DNA of 64,000 bases from Micromonospora thermarum (GTDB lineage Bacteria > Actinomycetota > Actinomycetes > Mycobacteriales > Micromonosporaceae): positions 282,942-346,941 of the forward strand of contig NZ_JAATEO010000002.1 of NCBI RefSeq assembly GCF_012034245.1, in the 5' to 3' direction. Under the pieces are notes generated by a model. The model saw nothing but the letters and a program-made list of their open reading frames with translations. It was not told the origin of the DNA and did no database searches. Positions 63,074 to 64,000 of this stretch are shown here, piece by piece. The translations under genes were made by a program, and so were the position numbers. Position 1 is the stretch's first letter, and every line of letters begins with the position of its first letter.

Positions 63074-63778
63074 TCACCGGCCGAGCATCAGCTCCCGTGT
63101 CCGCGCCAGGTACGCCTCGGCGGCGGTCCGCGCGGCGTCCGGGGCGCCGGCGCAGACGGCGTCGACGAGCGGCGCCAGGCGGGCACCCGCCACCGCCGGG
63201 TCCGCGAAGGGCGCCCGGAACAGCGACCGCACCTCCAGGTAGGCCTTCAGCAGGGAATTGACGAGTAGCTCGTACACCCGGTTGCCGGCCGCCGCCGCGA
63301 GCATCCGGTGCACCTCGGCCTCGGCGAGCTGGGCGGCGTCTGCGTCCCGCGCGCTGGTCACGGCCGCCATCTGTGCCCGCAGCGCGTCCGCCTGGTCGGC
63401 GCTGCGGTGTGCGGCGGCGCGCGCCGCGACGACGGCGCCGACCTCCTGGCGTACCTCGAACACCTCGGTGAGCCACCGGTCGTCCGCGCCATCGCCCAGC
63501 GCGTGCGTCAGCAGCATCGGAAGCAGGTCGGGTCCGCCGTGCCGGCGGTAGTCCAGCACCACGGTGCCGACGCCGTGCCGGGTCTCCACCAGCCCCGCCT
63601 GGGCGAGGCGCACGAGCGCGTGCTTGAGCGAGGTGCGGGTCACGCCGTACGACGCGGCCAGGTCGCGCTCCGGTGGGAGCCGGCTGCCGGCCGGGTACCG
63701 GCGCGCCAGCACGTCGTCGCGGAGCCGGTTGACCAGGGCGTCGACGAGGCTGTCGTGGGCGATCGGGCTCGTGGTCAC
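63074..63778 (-). CDS. GntR-family regulator of the FadR (FCD) type
   Basis: The GTG at 63778 gives 234 residues. A winged-helix domain (LVDALVNRLRDDVLARRYPAGSRLPPERDLAASYGVTRTSLKHALVRLAQAGLVETRHGVGTVV) precedes an all-alpha FCD domain (EVFEVRQEVGAVVAARAAAHRS ... AEAEVHRMLAAAAGNRVYELLVNSLLKAY). FCD domains bind fatty-acyl or small organic acids, often with zinc. It precedes the lipocalin-like gene and GMC tail, which it may control. A palindrome at 63806-63826 lies just upstream. Confidence 0.93.
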   Translation of the reverse strand: MTTSPIAHDSLVDALVNRLRDDVLARRYPAGSRLPPERDLAASYGVTRTSLKHALVRLAQAGLVETRHGVGTVVLDYRRHGGPDLLPMLLTHALGDGADDRWLTEVFEVRQEVGAVVAARAAAHRSADQADALRAQMAAVTSARDADAAQLAEAEVHRMLAAAAGNRVYELLVNSLLKAYLEVRSLFRAPFADPAVAGARLAPLVDAVCAGAPDAARTAAEAYLARTRELMLGR

Positions 63779-63805
63779 GGCGTCCGTCCTCGGATTGGAT
63801 CAGTG

Positions 63806-63826
63806 GCTCATCCACTTCGGATGAGC
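63806..63826. promoter_or_regulatory. Palindrome upstream of the GntR/FadR gene, candidate operator
   Basis: GCTCATCC (63806-63813) and GGATGAGC (63819-63826) form a perfect 8-bp inverted repeat with a 5-nt spacer, 28 nt upstream of the regulator's start. It is consistent with autoregulation by a dimeric FadR-type protein. Confidence 0.55.
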
Positions 63827-63903
63827 GACACTCTGCCATCGACGGCGACGGATGGCAACAGGTTCGCCGCCGCGGTGCCGTCGGCGAGAAGGATCGGACA
63901 ACG

Positions 63904-63935
63904 CGGAGGGGCCCCGCCGTAGCGGGGCCCCTCCG
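63904..63935. terminator. Hairpin terminator
   Basis: A perfect 14-bp GC-rich stem (63904-63917 with 63922-63935, 4-nt loop) lies 15 nt downstream of the minus-strand gene that ends at 63950. Confidence 0.85.
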
Positions 63936-63949
63936 GGTGCGCCGTCCCG

Positions 63950-64000
63950 TCACTTCAGGATGGGCAACCGCTGGACGATGGGGAGCTTCTCCCAGGTCCT
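63950..64000 (-). CDS. C-terminal end of a gene that continues past the window edge
   Basis: A minus-strand frame open from the edge reads TWEKLPIVQRLPILK and stops with TGA at 63950-63952. The hairpin 15 nt downstream and the regular codon usage support a real gene end. Seventeen codons are not enough to name it. Confidence 0.5.
   Translation of the reverse strand, partial: RTWEKLPIVQRLPILK

Overview
The window is high-GC DNA (roughly 72% G+C by eye, with almost every third codon position G or C) from a filamentous actinomycete. The content best fits Micromonospora or a close relative in the Micromonosporaceae. That is an inference from XRE/DUF5753 plus DUF397 regulator pairs, a DUF5709 protein, a GlnR/NnaR-type nitrogen circuit, many Tat- or lipobox-exported proteins and frequent GTG starts. 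I see no rRNA, tRNA or CRISPR array.

Layout. (1) 1-6310: an extracellular sugar-oxidation block, with the tail of one DUF1080 protein, a two-domain small laccase and a giant ThuA / F5-8C / sugar dehydrogenase / PKD / DUF1080 protein, then a lipoprotein. (2) 6326-18392: a large DUF11-repeat secreted protein, an ABC exporter, an FkbM methyltransferase, half of an ABC-F ATPase and small metabolic or hypothetical genes, including a PEP mutase-like enzyme, an ABM monooxygenase, a NYN-OST-HTH protein and a YrdC/Sua5 protein. (3) 18496-29185: a LacI regulator behind three abutting 12-bp palindromes, a five-gene Dpp/Opp-family transporter and a GH1 beta-glucosidase, together a beta-glucoside uptake and hydrolysis locus. 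An IS607-type element sits between oppD and the glucosidase, with a decayed TnpA and an intact TnpB. (4) 29205-30491: a Tat-exported TIM-barrel isomerase-like protein plus a small domain protein related to ThuA/dehydrogenase modules. (5) 30492-32313: an AT-richer gap and an orphan coiled-coil protein.

(6) 32314-36700: a nitrate assimilation unit, with a HemD-like/winged-helix regulator (NnaR type) divergent from an nrtABC-like operon and a candidate GlnR box facing each side. (7) 36867-39776: a PD-(D/E)XK-DUF2075 helicase next to a MazG-like pyrophosphohydrolase, flanked by two gene remnants. This is the best candidate for an uncharacterised, possibly anti-phage, system here. (8) 39773-49127: regulators, orphan domains (DivIVA, G5, DUF4236, DUF4326), a thioesterase, an ABM/GlxA divergent pair, a Ser/Thr kinase and several broken genes (Nudix, a fragment of a very large helicase, a protease tail). 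(9) 49223-64000: an M36 metalloprotease, a zinc alcohol dehydrogenase, a polar amino-acid ABC operon, VOC and DUF2267 genes, a phytase-like esterase, DUF5709, a D,D-carboxypeptidase, a GMC oxidoreductase tail, a lipocalin-like protein and a GntR/FadR regulator.

The window looks like an accessory chromosomal region. Several genes are truncated or frameshifted, some at G or C homopolymers where sequencing error must be considered, and strong GC-rich hairpins mark most operon ends.
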